Shown: positions 1-5,910, counted from the first letter of the stretch. The stretch: DNA of 6,190 nt from Sphingomonadales bacterium (GCA_028868335.1 JAGWUU010000191.1:1-6190), one strand, 5' to 3'. A program made the numbers and translations. The notes: generated by a model from the sequence alone, not told the origin.

Positions 1-533
1 ACGGTGGTGTCGATGCGGTCAGGCTCCCCCACGAAGCCGAGATCGACCACCAGCGCCTCGCCGTCCTCCTCGATCGCCTTGGGGGCCTTCTTCGAGGCGA
101 CCTTGCGGGCGATGACCATGCCGCCGTCCTTGCCCGAGATGCCGATCGCCTTGCCGCCGGCGCGCGCGATCCAGCTGACCAGTTCCTTGTTGATGGCGCC
201 GGCCAGCACCATCTCGGCGACTTCGGCGGTCTGCTTGTCGGTGACGCGCAGGCCGTCGACGAAGCGCGATTCGATCCCCAGCGCCTTGAGCATGCGGCCG
301 ATCTGCGGGCCGCCGCCGTGGACCACCACCGGGTTGATCCCCACCGCCTTCAGCAGCACCACGTCCTCGGCGAAGTCGCGCGCCAGTTCGGGATCGCCCA
401 TCGCGTGGCCGCCATACTTCACAACGAAGGTGCGCCCGGCGTAGCGCTGGAGATAGGGCAGCGCCTCGACCAGTGTTTCGGCCTTGGCCAGGTCCCTGGC
501 GTGTTCCTTGGCGGGATCGAACGTGTGCGGCAT
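1..533 (-). CDS. argB: Acetylglutamate kinase (NAGK), N-terminal part, cut by the window edge
   Basis: This enzyme phosphorylates N-acetyl-L-glutamate with ATP, the second step of arginine biosynthesis, in the cytoplasm. Seen: 177 complete codons read from ATG at 533; the C-terminal ~120 residues of a usual ~300-residue enzyme lie beyond position 1. The amino-acid-kinase glycine-rich loops are present: KYGGHAM at residues 39-45, with the catalytic Lys39, and VHGGGP at 71-76. The substrate-binding RVTD is at 96-99. Known for the family: arginine-inhibited, hexameric NAGKs carry an extra N-terminal helix that E. coli NAGK lacks. Here about 35 residues, including LPYLQRY, precede the kinase core, so I infer arginine feedback inhibition. 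Upstream, the minus strand reads AAAGGGCGG before the ATG, a modest ribosome-binding site. The next gene upstream on the same strand, yhhQ, ends 273 bp away, so argB probably has its own promoter. Identification is very sure. Confidence 0.97.
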   Translation of the reverse strand, partial: MPHTFDPAKEHARDLAKAETLVEALPYLQRYAGRTFVVKYGGHAMGDPELARDFAEDVVLLKAVGINPVVVHGGGPQIGRMLKALGIESRFVDGLRVTDKQTAEVAEMVLAGAINKELVSWIARAGGKAIGISGKDGGMVIARKVASKKAPKAIEEDGEALVVDLGFVGEPDRIDTT

Positions 534-731
534 AGGGACCGCCCTTTACCGCGCTTTGCCGCGAATTGAACCCCCAATCGGGCAGACGCGGGCCAGACGT
601 TTTCCTACTGGCTGGCCATCTGTCATGATCGCGGCTGCCGGGCCGACCGGTCACTCCGGGCCGGCACAGGGCCGAAAGGATTTCCAACTGGAAAAACGCA
701 GATGTGTCACCTTATTTGGCATAACTATTTG

Positions 732-737
732 ATTTTA
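732..737 (-). promoter_or_regulatory. Possible -10 box for argB
   Basis: On the minus strand the AT-rich stretch between yhhQ and argB contains TAAAAT, which matches five of six bases of TATAAT. The expected -35 position (755-760) reads CCGGTG, a poor match, and lies inside the 28-bp palindrome. This arrangement fits either an activator-dependent or repressor-controlled promoter, or it is chance in AT-rich DNA. It would give a leader of about 190 bases before the argB ATG. Confidence 0.25.
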
Positions 738-744
738 CGTAACA

Positions 745-772
745 ATAGACCGGACACCGGTGTCCGGCCTAT
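745..772. repeat. 28-bp near-perfect palindrome between yhhQ and argB
   Basis: The core CCGGACACCGGTGTCCGG (750-767) is a perfect 18-bp palindrome. Beyond one mismatched pair (749/768) the symmetry continues for four more pairs on each side, ATAG to CTAT. The site lies 35 bp beyond the yhhQ stop codon and 212 bp before the argB start. It is followed on the minus strand by TCTATTGTT, which is only moderately T-rich. Two readings are possible: a rho-independent terminator for yhhQ, or a dimeric regulator's operator at the argB promoter. The symmetry is seen directly; its function is inference. Confidence 0.6.
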
Positions 773-780
773 CCGTCGGC

Positions 781-808
781 GAAAAATCATGAATAGTCGT
801 TATTTTTC
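781..808. repeat. AT-rich inverted repeat at the yhhQ 3' end
   Basis: GAAAAAT (781-787) is the exact inverse of ATTTTTC (802-808), with a 14-bp gap. The right arm overlaps the yhhQ stop codon. The stem is AT-rich and weak, so it is not a classical terminator alone, but with the GC-rich palindrome just beyond it may take part in 3'-end formation of yhhQ mRNA. Confidence 0.3.
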
Positions 809-1451
809 AGTGTGATGGCTGGGCGTCGAGCCACTGTGCAAGGCGGACAACCAGGTTGATGATCACCGGAACCAGCACGGCCGACAGGACGACCTTGGAC
901 AGCATCTGCCCCGCCATCAGTCCGGCGATCGGCCGTTCGCCCAGGAACGAGACGGTGATGAAGATCAGGGTATCGACGATCTGAGACAGCGCCGCGGCAA
1001 CGAAGCCACGGAATTCGGCGTGACGCCCCTCGGCGCCGCGCAGGCGGTCGAAGATCCAGATGTTCAGCGTGACCGAGGTGCCATAGGCGAGAATCCCCGC
1101 CGCCATCATCCGCCAGCTCTGCCCGAGGATGATGGGGAATGCGGCCTTGGCCGGCTCATACATGTCGGGATCGGTCGGCAGCCTGAGCACGAACAGGGTG
1201 AGGATGATCGCGGCAACGAGCGGGGCGAAGCCGAACCGCACGAAGCGGTCGGCAACAGCCTTGCCGTAGAGCTGGGTTGCCGCGCTGGAAATGGCAACAA
1301 GGGTCAGGAACGGGAAGATCCCGGCCTCTACCGCCAGCGGCCCCAGCGCGACCTGCTTTGCGCCCAGCACGCCGGCCAGGGTGACCATCCCGCCGTAGAA
1401 CAGGGCCAGGGCCAGGAGCGAACGCGATATGGCTGGGGACTGGTTCTGCAT
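807..1451 (-). CDS. yhhQ: Queuosine precursor transporter, VUT/YhhQ family
   Basis: An inner-membrane protein of 214 residues. In E. coli, the family member YhhQ takes up the 7-deazaguanine precursors preQ0 and preQ1 for queuosine modification of tRNA. Seen: about six hydrophobic segments, near residues 10-29, 42-59, 72-90, 114-134, 148-170 and 178-204. Family-like stretches are FYGGMVTLAGVLGAKQ (18-33), a conserved helix ending NIWIFDRLR (130-138), and SQIVDTLIFITVSFLG (156-171), whose QxxDTL element recalls GNxxDTL in E. coli YhhQ. The length matches YhhQ (221 residues). I chose ATG 1451 because family similarity begins just after it. The frame stays open to GTG 1556, but that extension is polar and not family-like. 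Neither start has a good ribosome-binding site. The gene is divergent from the nucleoside transporter. Substrate assignment is by family only; this subgroup could prefer another 7-deazapurine, such as queuine. Confidence 0.88.
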   Translation of the reverse strand: MQNQSPAISRSLLALALFYGGMVTLAGVLGAKQVALGPLAVEAGIFPFLTLVAISSAATQLYGKAVADRFVRFGFAPLVAAIILTLFVLRLPTDPDMYEPAKAAFPIILGQSWRMMAAGILAYGTSVTLNIWIFDRLRGAEGRHAEFRGFVAAALSQIVDTLIFITVSFLGERPIAGLMAGQMLSKVVLSAVLVPVIINLVVRLAQWLDAQPSH

Positions 1452-1528
1452 TGGCAAAGGCTTAGCCGCCAGTCGACAATGCGCAAGAGCCACCACGCGA
1501 TCCGCCCACAGCTTGCTCCGGCAAGGAA

Positions 1529-1556
1529 TTGACCCTCTGTACAAAGCCGTTACCAC
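1529..1556 (+). promoter_or_regulatory. Possible nupC promoter
   Basis: TTGACC (1529-1534) matches five of six bases of a sigma-70 -35 box. A 16-bp spacer separates it from TACCAC (1551-1556), a weak -10 that keeps only TA and A of the consensus. Transcription would begin near 1563, giving a leader of about 30 bases before the nupC ATG. The only alternative in this spacer would be a promoter further left. No clear promoter for yhhQ is visible on the other strand. Confidence 0.3.
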
Positions 1557-1592
1557 CTGAAATCAGCGCCATATCGGGGAGCTGCGCCTGCC

Positions 1593-2837
1593 ATGAAAAC
1601 CGTCCTCAGCCTGTTGGGCATGGTGTTGATCCTTGCCATCGCCGTGCTGCTTTCCTCCGACCGCCGGGCGATCCGTCCGCGCGTTGTCGGCGCCGCCTTC
1701 GCGCTCCAGGCCGGTTTTGCCGCGCTGGTGCTGTATGTGCCATGGGGCAACCGGGTGTTGCAGGCAGTGGCGGGGGGCGTATCAGCCCTGCTCGGCTACG
1801 CCCACGCCGGAACCGAGTTCATCTTCGGCCCGCTGGCCAAGCCCGAGATCGGCGGGACCAGTTTCGCCATCGCCGCGCTGCCGGTGATCATCTTCTTCGC
1901 CGCGCTGATTTCGATCCTCTACTACGTCGGGTTCATGCAACTGGTGATCAAGTGGATCGGCGGCGCGCTGGAGAAGATCACCGGAATTTCGAGGGTAGAG
2001 AGCCTGTCGGCTGCGTCTAACATCTTTGTCGGCCAGTCGGAAAGCCCGCTGGTGATCCGCCCCTACCTCGCCGCGCTGGCTCCGTCGCAACTGTTCTGCC
2101 TGATGAGCGTCGGCATGGCGGGCGTCGCGGGGACGATCCTGGCCGCCTATGCCTCGATGGGGATCCGCATCGATTATCTTGTCGCAGCCGCCTTCATGTC
2201 CGCGCCCGGCGGAATCGTCATGGCCAAGATCATCATGCCCGATCCCCGTGGGCAGCCGCTGACCGAACCCGACGTGGTCGCGCTTGACGACGAACATGGC
2301 GAGGAACGCCCGGCCAACCTTATCATGGCGGCGGCGCAGGGTGCGCAGACCGGGGTGAAGCTGGCCGTGGCGGTGGGCGCGATGGTGCTGGCCTTCGTCG
2401 CGCTGGTCGCGCTTGCCAACGGAATAGTCGGCGGGATCGGCGGATGGTTCGGTCGGCCCGACCTGTCGTTCCAGCAGGTTCTCGGCACGTTCTTTGCGCC
2501 GGTGTTTTATCTGCTTGGCGCGGGCGACTGGACCGAAGCGACACGCGCCGGAGGATTTTTCGGAACCAAAGTGGTGCTGAACGAATTCGTCGCCTTCATC
2601 GACCTCGGCCAGGCCAAGAGCCTCTCGCCGCACACGCAGGCGATCGTCACGTTTGCGCTGTGCGGCTTCGCCAACTTCAGCTCGATCGCGATCCAGATGG
2701 CGGTGACCGGCGGCCTTGCCCCCAACCAGCGCCCGCTGATCGCCAAACTGGGACTGAAGGCGCTTGCCGCGGGGAGCCTGTCGAACCTGATGAGCGCGGC
2801 GCTGGCAGGCATGTTCCTTTCGCTCGCAACGGCGTGA
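1593..2837 (+). CDS. nupC: Concentrative nucleoside transporter, CNT/NupC family
   Basis: A 414-residue inner-membrane symporter that imports nucleosides using a cation gradient. Seen: an N-terminal hydrophobic domain (residues 1-75), a gate-type segment (about 90-190), and a C-terminal transport domain (about 205-410). The substrate-binding signatures of Vibrio cholerae CNT are conserved: GQSESPL (147-153, with Gln148 and Glu150), NEFVAF (330-335, with Glu331) and CGFANFSS (357-364, with Asn361 and Ser364). These correspond to VcCNT Gln154/Glu156, Glu332, and Asn368/Ser371. Two positions in the first motif are Ser instead of the Thr and Ala of VcCNT (GQTEAPL); E. coli NupC also has Ser after GQ. 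ATG 1593 has a good ribosome-binding site, GGGGAG at 1576-1581. The length is usual for bacterial CNTs. Coupling ion (proton or sodium) and base preference cannot be read from the sequence. The symbol is by family; orthology to E. coli nupC is not shown. Confidence 0.94.
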   Translation: MKTVLSLLGMVLILAIAVLLSSDRRAIRPRVVGAAFALQAGFAALVLYVPWGNRVLQAVAGGVSALLGYAHAGTEFIFGPLAKPEIGGTSFAIAALPVIIFFAALISILYYVGFMQLVIKWIGGALEKITGISRVESLSAASNIFVGQSESPLVIRPYLAALAPSQLFCLMSVGMAGVAGTILAAYASMGIRIDYLVAAAFMSAPGGIVMAKIIMPDPRGQPLTEPDVVALDDEHGEERPANLIMAAAQGAQTGVKLAVAVGAMVLAFVALVALANGIVGGIGGWFGRPDLSFQQVLGTFFAPVFYLLGAGDWTEATRAGGFFGTKVVLNEFVAFIDLGQAKSLSPHTQAIVTFALCGFANFSSIAIQMAVTGGLAPNQRPLIAKLGLKALAAGSLSNLMSAALAGMFLSLATA

Positions 2838-2860
2838 AGCCGTCGATTAAAACTCTGAAA

Positions 2861-2866
2861 CGGAGG
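2861..2866 (+). promoter_or_regulatory. Strong Shine-Dalgarno-like sequence without a start codon
   Basis: CGGAGG is one of the best anti-16S matches in the window, but no ATG, GTG or TTG follows within normal spacing. The first in-frame candidates for the nuclease downstream are GTG 2907 and ATG 2925, which are 40 to 58 bases away. It may be chance, a relic, or part of a leader. It is 24 bases past the nupC stop codon. Confidence 0.3.
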
Positions 2867-2906
2867 AAAACCAAGGGAACCTACGGATAGCACGGCAGCG
2901 CTCCAA

Positions 2907-3311
2907 GTGGCCTTTCTGCGGGCCATGGACCTCATCACGCTCTCCGCCGCCGCCTTCGCGCTCTGCGCCTCGGGCCCCCGCATCACCTGCGTCGTCGATG
3001 GCGACACCTTCTGGCTCAACGGCGAGAAGATACGCATCGCCGACATCAACGCCCCGGAAACGCACCAGGGCGGATGTCCCGCCGAACTGCGCCTTGGCGA
3101 ACGCGCCACCCGCCGCCTGATCGGGCTGCTCAACGCCGGACCGTTCACGCTGGCGGTCCATGGCCGCCAGATCGATCGCTACGGCCGCGCCCTGCGGGTG
3201 GTCGAACGCGACGGGTATTCGATCGGCGCGCAGCTTGTTGACGAGGGGCTGGCCGAGCCGTGGCGCGGCCGACGCTCGGACTGGTGCACGCTGCTCGCGG
3301 CAAGGGACTGA
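2907..3311 (+). CDS. Thermonuclease family protein (staphylococcal-nuclease fold)
   Basis: A small SNase-like protein, 134 residues from GTG 2907 or 128 from ATG 2925. Neither start has a clear ribosome-binding site; the ATG is the more usual codon, the GTG gives a slightly more basic N-terminus. A hydrophobic stretch (about residues 9-22) could be a signal sequence or anchor, suggesting export. Aligned with S. aureus nuclease: VDGDT (30-34) places Asp33 at Asp21; KIRIADINAPE (41-51) places Arg43 at Arg35 and Glu51 at Glu43; DRYGR (90-94) places Arg94 at Arg87. The position of the calcium ligand Asp40 is Asn48, with an Asp two residues earlier. Cysteines at 28, 57 and 127 could form disulfides if exported. 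Known for the family: calcium-dependent cleavage of DNA and RNA. Whether this copy is active is open. It starts 69 bp after nupC and could be cotranscribed. Confidence 0.85.
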   Translation: MAFLRAMDLITLSAAAFALCASGPRITCVVDGDTFWLNGEKIRIADINAPETHQGGCPAELRLGERATRRLIGLLNAGPFTLAVHGRQIDRYGRALRVVERDGYSIGAQLVDEGLAEPWRGRRSDWCTLLAARD

Positions 3312-3351
3312 GCTGTCCTACTCGCCCGGCTGCCGCTATGGGTGCGGCCGA

Positions 3352-4107
3352 TCAGATTCCTGCGTACCAGGCATAGTCGCTGCCATCTTCCCAGAACCCG
3401 CCCTTTCCGCCGTAGAGCCCGGCCAGGTTCTCGCGCAGTTCGACCCGCATGACGTACTTGGCCTGCTTGTAGCCCAGTTGCCGTTCTACCCTTAGGCGCA
3501 ATGGCGCGCCGTGCGCCTCGCTCAGCGGCCGGTCGTTCATTCGCCAGGCGAGGATCGTCTGCGGGTGGAAGGCGTCGATCATGTCGATCGATTCGTAATA
3601 GGGCTTGCCGTCAAGCAGGTCCGCGCAATGAAACACGGCATAGCGCGCAGTAGGCAAGAGCCCGGCGCGGGCAAGGATCGAGGAAAGCTGCGGCCCCTGC
3701 CACTTGCCGATCGCGCTCCACCCCTCGACGCAATCGTGGCGGGTGATCTGGGTGCGTTGCGGCAAGGCCAGGAGTGCGGCCATCGGCAGGTCGAGCGCGG
3801 TATGCACAAGCCCGTCAACCCGCAGCGACCACCGCGCGAAGCCTTGCGCCAGGTGGGCCCGGTAGGCCTGGTCCGCCACGCTGACACTGCCGTTGGAGCG
3901 GAAGGAAGGGGACATGTCCGCTTCGGAATATTCGCGCGCCAGGGCATCGCCGACCAGCAGGCGCTGAGCGCGTTTGGTCAGTTCCTCCGTGCCGATCAGC
4001 CCGTCACGCACCGCAGGCGCGTCGTTGAACCGGTCGCAGCCGCCGAGCAACAACCCTCCCGCCCCCGCGGCACCGATCCCGATAAGCTTGCGCCGCGAAA
4101 CGATCAT
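3352..4107 (-). CDS. Molybdopterin-dependent oxidoreductase, Tat-exported putative lipoprotein
   Basis: A 251-residue enzyme of the sulfite-oxidase/MsrP superfamily, expected to carry a molybdenum cofactor in the periplasm. Seen: a twin-arginine start, SRRKLI (residues 4-9), then a short hydrophobic stretch and a lipobox, LLLGGC, with Cys24 as the likely lipidated residue. RHDCVEGWSAIGKW (123-136) contains Cys126, the expected molybdenum ligand. GAPLRLRVERQLGYKQAKYV (200-219) is the second conserved cofactor-domain block. As in MsrP (YedY), the C-terminal dimerisation domain of eukaryotic sulfite oxidase is absent. The ATG overlaps the stop of the upstream cytochrome b gene (ATGA), with GAGGAGG at 4114-4120 as ribosome-binding site, so translation is probably coupled. 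The partner is a PF01292-type cytochrome, not MsrQ, so methionine sulfoxide reduction should not be assumed. Substrate unknown; sulfur oxyanion, S-oxide or N-oxide chemistry are possible. The gene ends convergent with the nuclease, 40 bp apart. Confidence 0.9.
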   Translation of the reverse strand: MIVSRRKLIGIGAAGAGGLLLGGCDRFNDAPAVRDGLIGTEELTKRAQRLLVGDALAREYSEADMSPSFRSNGSVSVADQAYRAHLAQGFARWSLRVDGLVHTALDLPMAALLALPQRTQITRHDCVEGWSAIGKWQGPQLSSILARAGLLPTARYAVFHCADLLDGKPYYESIDMIDAFHPQTILAWRMNDRPLSEAHGAPLRLRVERQLGYKQAKYVMRVELRENLAGLYGGKGGFWEDGSDYAWYAGI

Positions 4108-4853
4108 GCCTCGCCTCCTCGCGCCGATGGCAGGCGATACCAACCGCTCAACATCGAGCGGATCTCGTTCACCGGGCCGGCGAGCAGGACCATGGCGATG
4201 TGGACGGCAAAGAATGCGACCAGGCCGAAAGCGCAAAGGAAATGAAACGAACGGGCCGACTGGCGCCCACCGAACAGGTCAAGCAACACCGGAAATCCCG
4301 AATCGATCGCTGGCGACATGGTCAGCCCGGTCAGGATGATGCCGGGCAGCAGGACGAACAGCACGACGCCATAGGCAAGCTTCTGCAACACGTTGTAGTT
4401 CCGCGCCGCCTTTCCGGTCGGGAAACGCAGCCGGGCGTGGGCTGCGATGTCGTGCAAGATGTGGGACGGGCGTAACTCGTCACCCCGCGGCAACAGGTCG
4501 CGGCGCAAGTGCCCGGCGAACAGCGCCCAGGCGAGATAGACGAGCAACCCCGTCGCCAGCAGCCAGGCAAAGGCAAGGTGCCACAGCCGCGCATCGGCAA
4601 GGCTGTAGGTCGATGGCAGGGTAATCCATCCGGGGAACGGGATACCCTCGTTCACCGAGGAAAGATCGAGCCATGCCTTGTCGGGGTTGGCGCCGTACTG
4701 GCCCCAATAGAGCCGAGGGTGGGCATTGAAGATCATCAACCCGCTCTCGAGCATGACCAGCAGAACCAGCGCATTGATCCAGTGCCATATCCGCGTCGGC
4801 AAGCGGTGGCGATATACAAGGTCGGAAGGAGCACTGGCTTCCGGAGCGGACAT
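4104..4853 (-). CDS. Cytochrome b561-type membrane subunit, electron partner of the molybdoenzyme
   Basis: A 249-residue inner-membrane di-heme cytochrome b that should carry electrons between the quinone pool and the periplasmic molybdoenzyme encoded next. Seen: four hydrophobic helices near residues 24-42, 91-112, 159-178 and 204-225. Candidate heme-b histidines are His24 (RIWHWINA), His92 (LWHLAFAW), His204 (RSFHF) and His218 (AVHIAMVLLAGP). A long loop at about 43-90 begins NAHPRLYWGQYG, a stretch typical of the group related to thiosulfate-reductase cytochrome b (COG4117). ATG 4853 was chosen because GAGAGGAAGGG lies a few bases upstream and family similarity starts soon after; the frame is open to 4907 but without support. 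The gene overlaps the molybdoenzyme gene by 4 bp. Direction of electron flow (oxidase or reductase) cannot be told. Family assignment is sure, physiological role is not. Confidence 0.92.
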   Translation of the reverse strand: MSAPEASAPSDLVYRHRLPTRIWHWINALVLLVMLESGLMIFNAHPRLYWGQYGANPDKAWLDLSSVNEGIPFPGWITLPSTYSLADARLWHLAFAWLLATGLLVYLAWALFAGHLRRDLLPRGDELRPSHILHDIAAHARLRFPTGKAARNYNVLQKLAYGVVLFVLLPGIILTGLTMSPAIDSGFPVLLDLFGGRQSARSFHFLCAFGLVAFFAVHIAMVLLAGPVNEIRSMLSGWYRLPSARGGEA

Positions 4854-4878
4854 CGTTTCCCTTCCTCTCGACCGCGCC

Positions 4879-4907
4879 ATCCTAGCTTTGCCGGAACATG
4901 ACCACAA
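4879..4907 (-). promoter_or_regulatory. Possible promoter of the cytochrome b/molybdoenzyme operon
   Basis: On the minus strand TTGTGG (4907-4902) is followed by a 17-bp spacer and TAGGAT (4884-4879). The -35 keeps TTG, the -10 matches four of six bases, and the spacing is ideal. Transcription would start near 4872, giving a leader of about 20 bases that just includes the ribosome-binding site. Confidence 0.4.
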
Positions 4908-4953
4908 CCGCCCGCTTGCCGTCCTCCCCGCACTCCCTTACCTCCTGAAACGA

Positions 4954-4959
4954 GGGGAG
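4954..4959 (+). promoter_or_regulatory. Ribosome-binding site that fixes the GTG start of the DMT transporter
   Basis: GGGGAG ends 7 bases before GTG 4967. No ATG near the N-terminus has comparable support: the next in-frame Met codons are at residues 27 and 31, inside the first membrane helix. This makes the GTG the likely start. Confidence 0.7.
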
Positions 4960-4966
4960 AACCACC

Positions 4967-5860
4967 GTGTCGACCGGCCAACAGCGCCATCACCACCTAT
5001 TGCCGTTCATCGCCGTCGGTGCGGGAATCGCCTGCTTCTCGGTGATGGACGCGCTGATGAAGGGTGCAAGCCTGGCGATCGGCGCGTACAGCGCGATGCT
5101 CTGGCGTTCGCTGACAGGGATCGTGCTGATGGGGCCGGTCTGGGCGTTGGGCGGCGGCACGTGGCCGGCCACCAAAGTCTTGCGGCTCCATGCCCTGCGC
5201 GGAGCGAACAGCGCAGGCATGGCGACCAGCTTCTTCTTCGGGATCACCTATCTGCCGCTGGCCGAGGGAATCGCCATCTCATTTGTCGCTCCCCTGATCG
5301 CCCTCTATCTGGCGGCGGTGATCCTTGGCGAGACGATCAATCGCCGCGCGATGATCGCATCGCTGCTTGGACTTGTCGGCGTTGTGGTGATCGCGGGAGC
5401 GCGGCTCACCGGCAAGGGCCACGCGCCGATGGCTGGGTGGGGAATTATCGCAATCCTGTTCTCGGCAGTACTCTATGCCTGGAACCTGATCCTCCAGCGC
5501 CGTCAGGCCCAGATCGCTTCACCCAGCGAGATCGCCTTTTTCCAGGCAGTGTTCACCGGACTTTTCCTGGCCATGCTCTCACCGTGGTTCGCGGTCTGGC
5601 CGAGCAGTGCGATCTGGCTGCACATCGCAGGGTCGGCAGCGCTTGCCGCGCTCTCGCTTTGGGTAATTGCCTGGGGCTATGCCCGCGAACAGACCCAGGT
5701 GCTGTTGCCGCTGGAATATACCGCCTTTATCTGGGCGGCGCTGATGGGGTGGCTGATGTTCGACGAAGCCGTTACCGGACCAACCGTGATTGGCGCAGTG
5801 CTGATCGTCATCGGCTGCGGGATCGCCACACGAAAACATACCGAGCAGACCGCGCTATAA
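4967..5860 (+). CDS. DMT-superfamily transporter with two EamA domains
   Basis: A 297-residue inner-membrane transporter of the drug/metabolite superfamily. Seen: about ten hydrophobic segments arranged as two EamA repeats, roughly residues 11-145 and 157-288. Conserved features are ACFSVMDALMKG in the first helix (22-33), LPLAEGIAISFVAPL with ALYLAAVILGE (96-121) closing repeat one, and the equivalent LLPLEYTAFIWAALMGWLMFDE (246-267) in repeat two. The latter two show the helix-4/5 PL...GE pattern typical of EamA proteins. A short basic N-terminus with three histidines (8-10) is expected in the cytoplasm. GTG 4967 is supported by its ribosome-binding site. The gene is divergent from the cytochrome b operon (113 bp between starts) and is followed by acnA with a 157-bp gap. 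A weak promoter-like pair, TTGCCG (4916) and TACCTC (4939), precedes it. Family members export amino acids, other metabolites or drugs, or import metabolites; substrate cannot be assigned. Confidence 0.92.
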   Translation: MSTGQQRHHHLLPFIAVGAGIACFSVMDALMKGASLAIGAYSAMLWRSLTGIVLMGPVWALGGGTWPATKVLRLHALRGANSAGMATSFFFGITYLPLAEGIAISFVAPLIALYLAAVILGETINRRAMIASLLGLVGVVVIAGARLTGKGHAPMAGWGIIAILFSAVLYAWNLILQRRQAQIASPSEIAFFQAVFTGLFLAMLSPWFAVWPSSAIWLHIAGSAALAALSLWVIAWGYAREQTQVLLPLEYTAFIWAALMGWLMFDEAVTGPTVIGAVLIVIGCGIATRKHTEQTAL

Positions 5861-5861
5861 G

Positions 5862-5892
5862 TTGGCCGTACAGCCCTTCACTTTAGTATTAT
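5862..5892 (+). promoter_or_regulatory. Possible acnA promoter
   Basis: TTGGCC (5862-5867) lies immediately after the transporter's stop codon. TAGTAT (5884-5889) follows with a 16-bp spacer; the overlapping TATTAT (5887-5892) is a better -10 match, but the spacer is then 19 bp. Transcription from here would give an acnA leader of about 120 bases that includes the direct repeat and stem-loops. A second -35-like CTTGAC at 5907-5912 lacks a convincing -10. Confidence 0.35.
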
Positions 5893-5910
5893 ATTGCGCC
5901 CACGCCCTTG

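Noticed and set aside
19..687. 222-codon minus-strand open frame over argB in another frame
   Set aside because: It is a frame shadow of argB; its product is an Arg/Gly-rich low-complexity string with no family resemblance.
1452..1556. N-terminal extension of yhhQ to GTG 1556
   Set aside because: No ribosome-binding site, polar sequence, and family similarity starts only after ATG 1451.
1452..1592. A preQ1 riboswitch in the yhhQ leader
   Set aside because: I looked because this transporter family can be preQ1-controlled, but found no preQ1-I-like stem with an A-rich tail. Only a 5-bp hairpin (1512-1525) is present. A covariance-model search would settle it.
1782..2633. Long minus-strand open frame (283 codons) opposite nupC
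   Set aside because: It is antisense to a clear CNT transporter, its product is rich in Arg, His, Gly and Asp with no domain pattern, and such frames are common opposite GC-rich genes.
2829..2843. Hairpin ACGGC/GCCGT at the nupC stop codon as a terminator
   Set aside because: The stem is 5 bp and is followed by an A-rich, not T-rich, stretch, so it does not meet the usual rho-independent pattern.
3312..3351. Terminator in the convergent gap between nuclease and molybdoenzyme genes
   Set aside because: A GCCGC/GCGGC stem with a 7-base loop exists, but no T-tract follows on either strand.
4108..4236. Upstream start for the molybdoenzyme within the cytochrome b gene
   Set aside because: It would overlap the cytochrome by over 100 bp and place the twin-arginine signal internally; the ATGA start with GAGGAGG is far better.
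4726..5886. 386-codon plus-strand open frame across the cytochrome b start and the DMT gene
   Set aside because: It overlaps two well-supported genes in other frames and has an Arg/Asp/Gly-rich product without hydrophobic pattern or motif.
5888..5893. Perfect TATAAT on the minus strand after the DMT gene
   Set aside because: No -35-like sequence lies at proper spacing and no minus-strand gene would be served; the AT-rich patch is better read as the plus-strand acnA promoter.
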